In this document: positions 6,295 to 6,505 of the stretch, piece by piece
Position numbering within the stretch: position 1 is the stretch's first letter
Layout: the number at the start of each line of letters is the position of its first letter
NCBI GenBank assembly: GCA_015654725.1
Contig: JAATGI010000138.1
Coordinates: 1 to 6,505, forward strand
Source of the DNA: Rhodospirillales bacterium
Lineage (GTDB): Bacteria; Pseudomonadota; Alphaproteobacteria; ATCC43930; CGMCC-115725
Length of the DNA: 6,505 nucleotides
Direction of reading: 5' to 3'
Notes under the pieces: generated by a model
The model's input: the letters and a program-made list of their open reading frames with translations, nothing else
What the model was told of the DNA's origin: nothing
The model's database searches: none
Position numbers and translations under genes: made by a program

Positions 6295-6505
6295 CGCGGC
6301 TCACACTCCTCCACGGAACGTCTCTGAAAACGACTTCGGAATATTACGGCGGCCTCGCGGAATTGCGGACTGGATACCGATGGGACTTGAACGACGATGA
6401 ATATCTGGACCTCATGGGCGGTCTTGGGTTGGAAGACTGGCTGCGGAGCCTTAATGGAACGGGTGGTTACGATGAAAACTGGCTTCCCATTTATGCCAAA
6501 GCCGG
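6285..6505 (+). CDS. Hypothetical protein with LLHGTS segment, 3'-truncated by window, start uncertain
   Basis: One + strand frame is open from 6213 to the window end. From about 6300 it reads as a plausible protein: LTLLHGTSLKTTSEYYGGL, then RWDLNDDEYLDLMGGLGLEDWL and a Gly/Asp/Trp/Tyr-rich tail. The family is not recognised. An L-x-HGT segment near the N-terminus occurs in several ADP-ribosyltransferase-fold proteins, but the residues that usually follow are not evident here, so this is only a hint. No ATG occurs before 6414. The only earlier conventional start is TTG at 6285, just behind GAGGAG (6277-6282) with a spacing that is too short; CTG at 6288 would be better spaced. Either start would overlap the 5' end of the minus-strand toxin-like gene, so one of the two starts, or this frame itself, may be wrong. 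It could also be a remnant whose 5' part was lost. A minus-strand frame over the same bases is also open, but its composition is poor. Confidence 0.38.
   Translation, partial: MLPSRLTLLHGTSLKTTSEYYGGLAELRTGYRWDLNDDEYLDLMGGLGLEDWLRSLNGTGGYDENWLPIYAKA
6306..6312 (-). promoter_or_regulatory. Ribosome binding site of the Tse2-like gene
   Basis: GGAGGAG on the minus strand lies 11 bases before the ATG at 6294, slightly long spacing but an excellent match to the anti-Shine-Dalgarno. It decides the start, as the frame is closed by a TGA immediately upstream of the ATG. A weak -10-like TAATAT lies further upstream at 6346-6341, without a convincing -35. Confidence 0.6.

Noticed and set aside
6021..6314. 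Minus-strand open frame starting with GTG at 6314, in the third frame through the toxin-like gene
   Set aside because: It is open across the region, but its residues are Arg/Ser-rich and unlike a folded protein. The two neighbouring frames carry the motif-bearing halves, and the ATG at 6294 has the Shine-Dalgarno.

Overview
The first 5.4 kb is very GC-rich and densely coding. It looks chromosomal and alphaproteobacterial: a YibQ-type divergent polysaccharide deacetylase followed directly by an RppH-type Nudix hydrolase is a familiar alphaproteobacterial gene order (often downstream of envC and ctpA). The genus cannot be fixed from this window. The last 0.9 kb is lower in GC (hand counts: 42/60 at 4201-4260, 30/60 at 5701-5760, 27/60 at 6181-6240), has more relaxed codon use and looks accessory.

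Region 1 (1-4106, + strand) is a tightly packed four-gene run: the 3' part of a divergent polysaccharide deacetylase, rppH, a membrane O-acyltransferase (acyltransferase family 3) and a large DUF6311-type polytopic membrane protein. Each junction is a 4-base stop/start overlap (ATGA, ATGA, GTGA), so the genes are probably co-transcribed and translationally coupled. Apart from rppH, which acts in mRNA turnover, they suggest envelope polysaccharide maturation or decoration. Region 2 (4148-5422, + strand) is a single Rieske non-haem iron oxygenase of the phthalate 4,5-dioxygenase/LigXa-like type. It has its own strong Shine-Dalgarno sequence and no reductase gene in view.

Region 3 (5444-5565) is a pair of 47-base copies of a dispersed alphaproteobacterial-type palindromic repeat, in inverted orientation around a 28-base spacer. 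It lies at the boundary between the GC-rich backbone and the lower-GC end.

Region 4 (5636-6505) is the most interesting part. On the minus strand lies a two-gene unit. The first gene (6294 to 5957) is split by a frameshift at a run of nine A (nine T on the + strand, 6182-6190). With one base added it would encode a 112-residue protein resembling Tse2-family ADP-ribosyltransferase-like toxins. The second gene (5929 to 5636) encodes a 97-residue, mostly helical protein placed where an immunity protein or antitoxin would be expected. Facing them on the + strand, and running off the window, is an open frame with protein-like composition and an LLHGTS segment; its start is uncertain and overlaps the 5' end of the toxin-like gene. 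The family assignments in region 4 come from remembered sequence patterns and were not searched.
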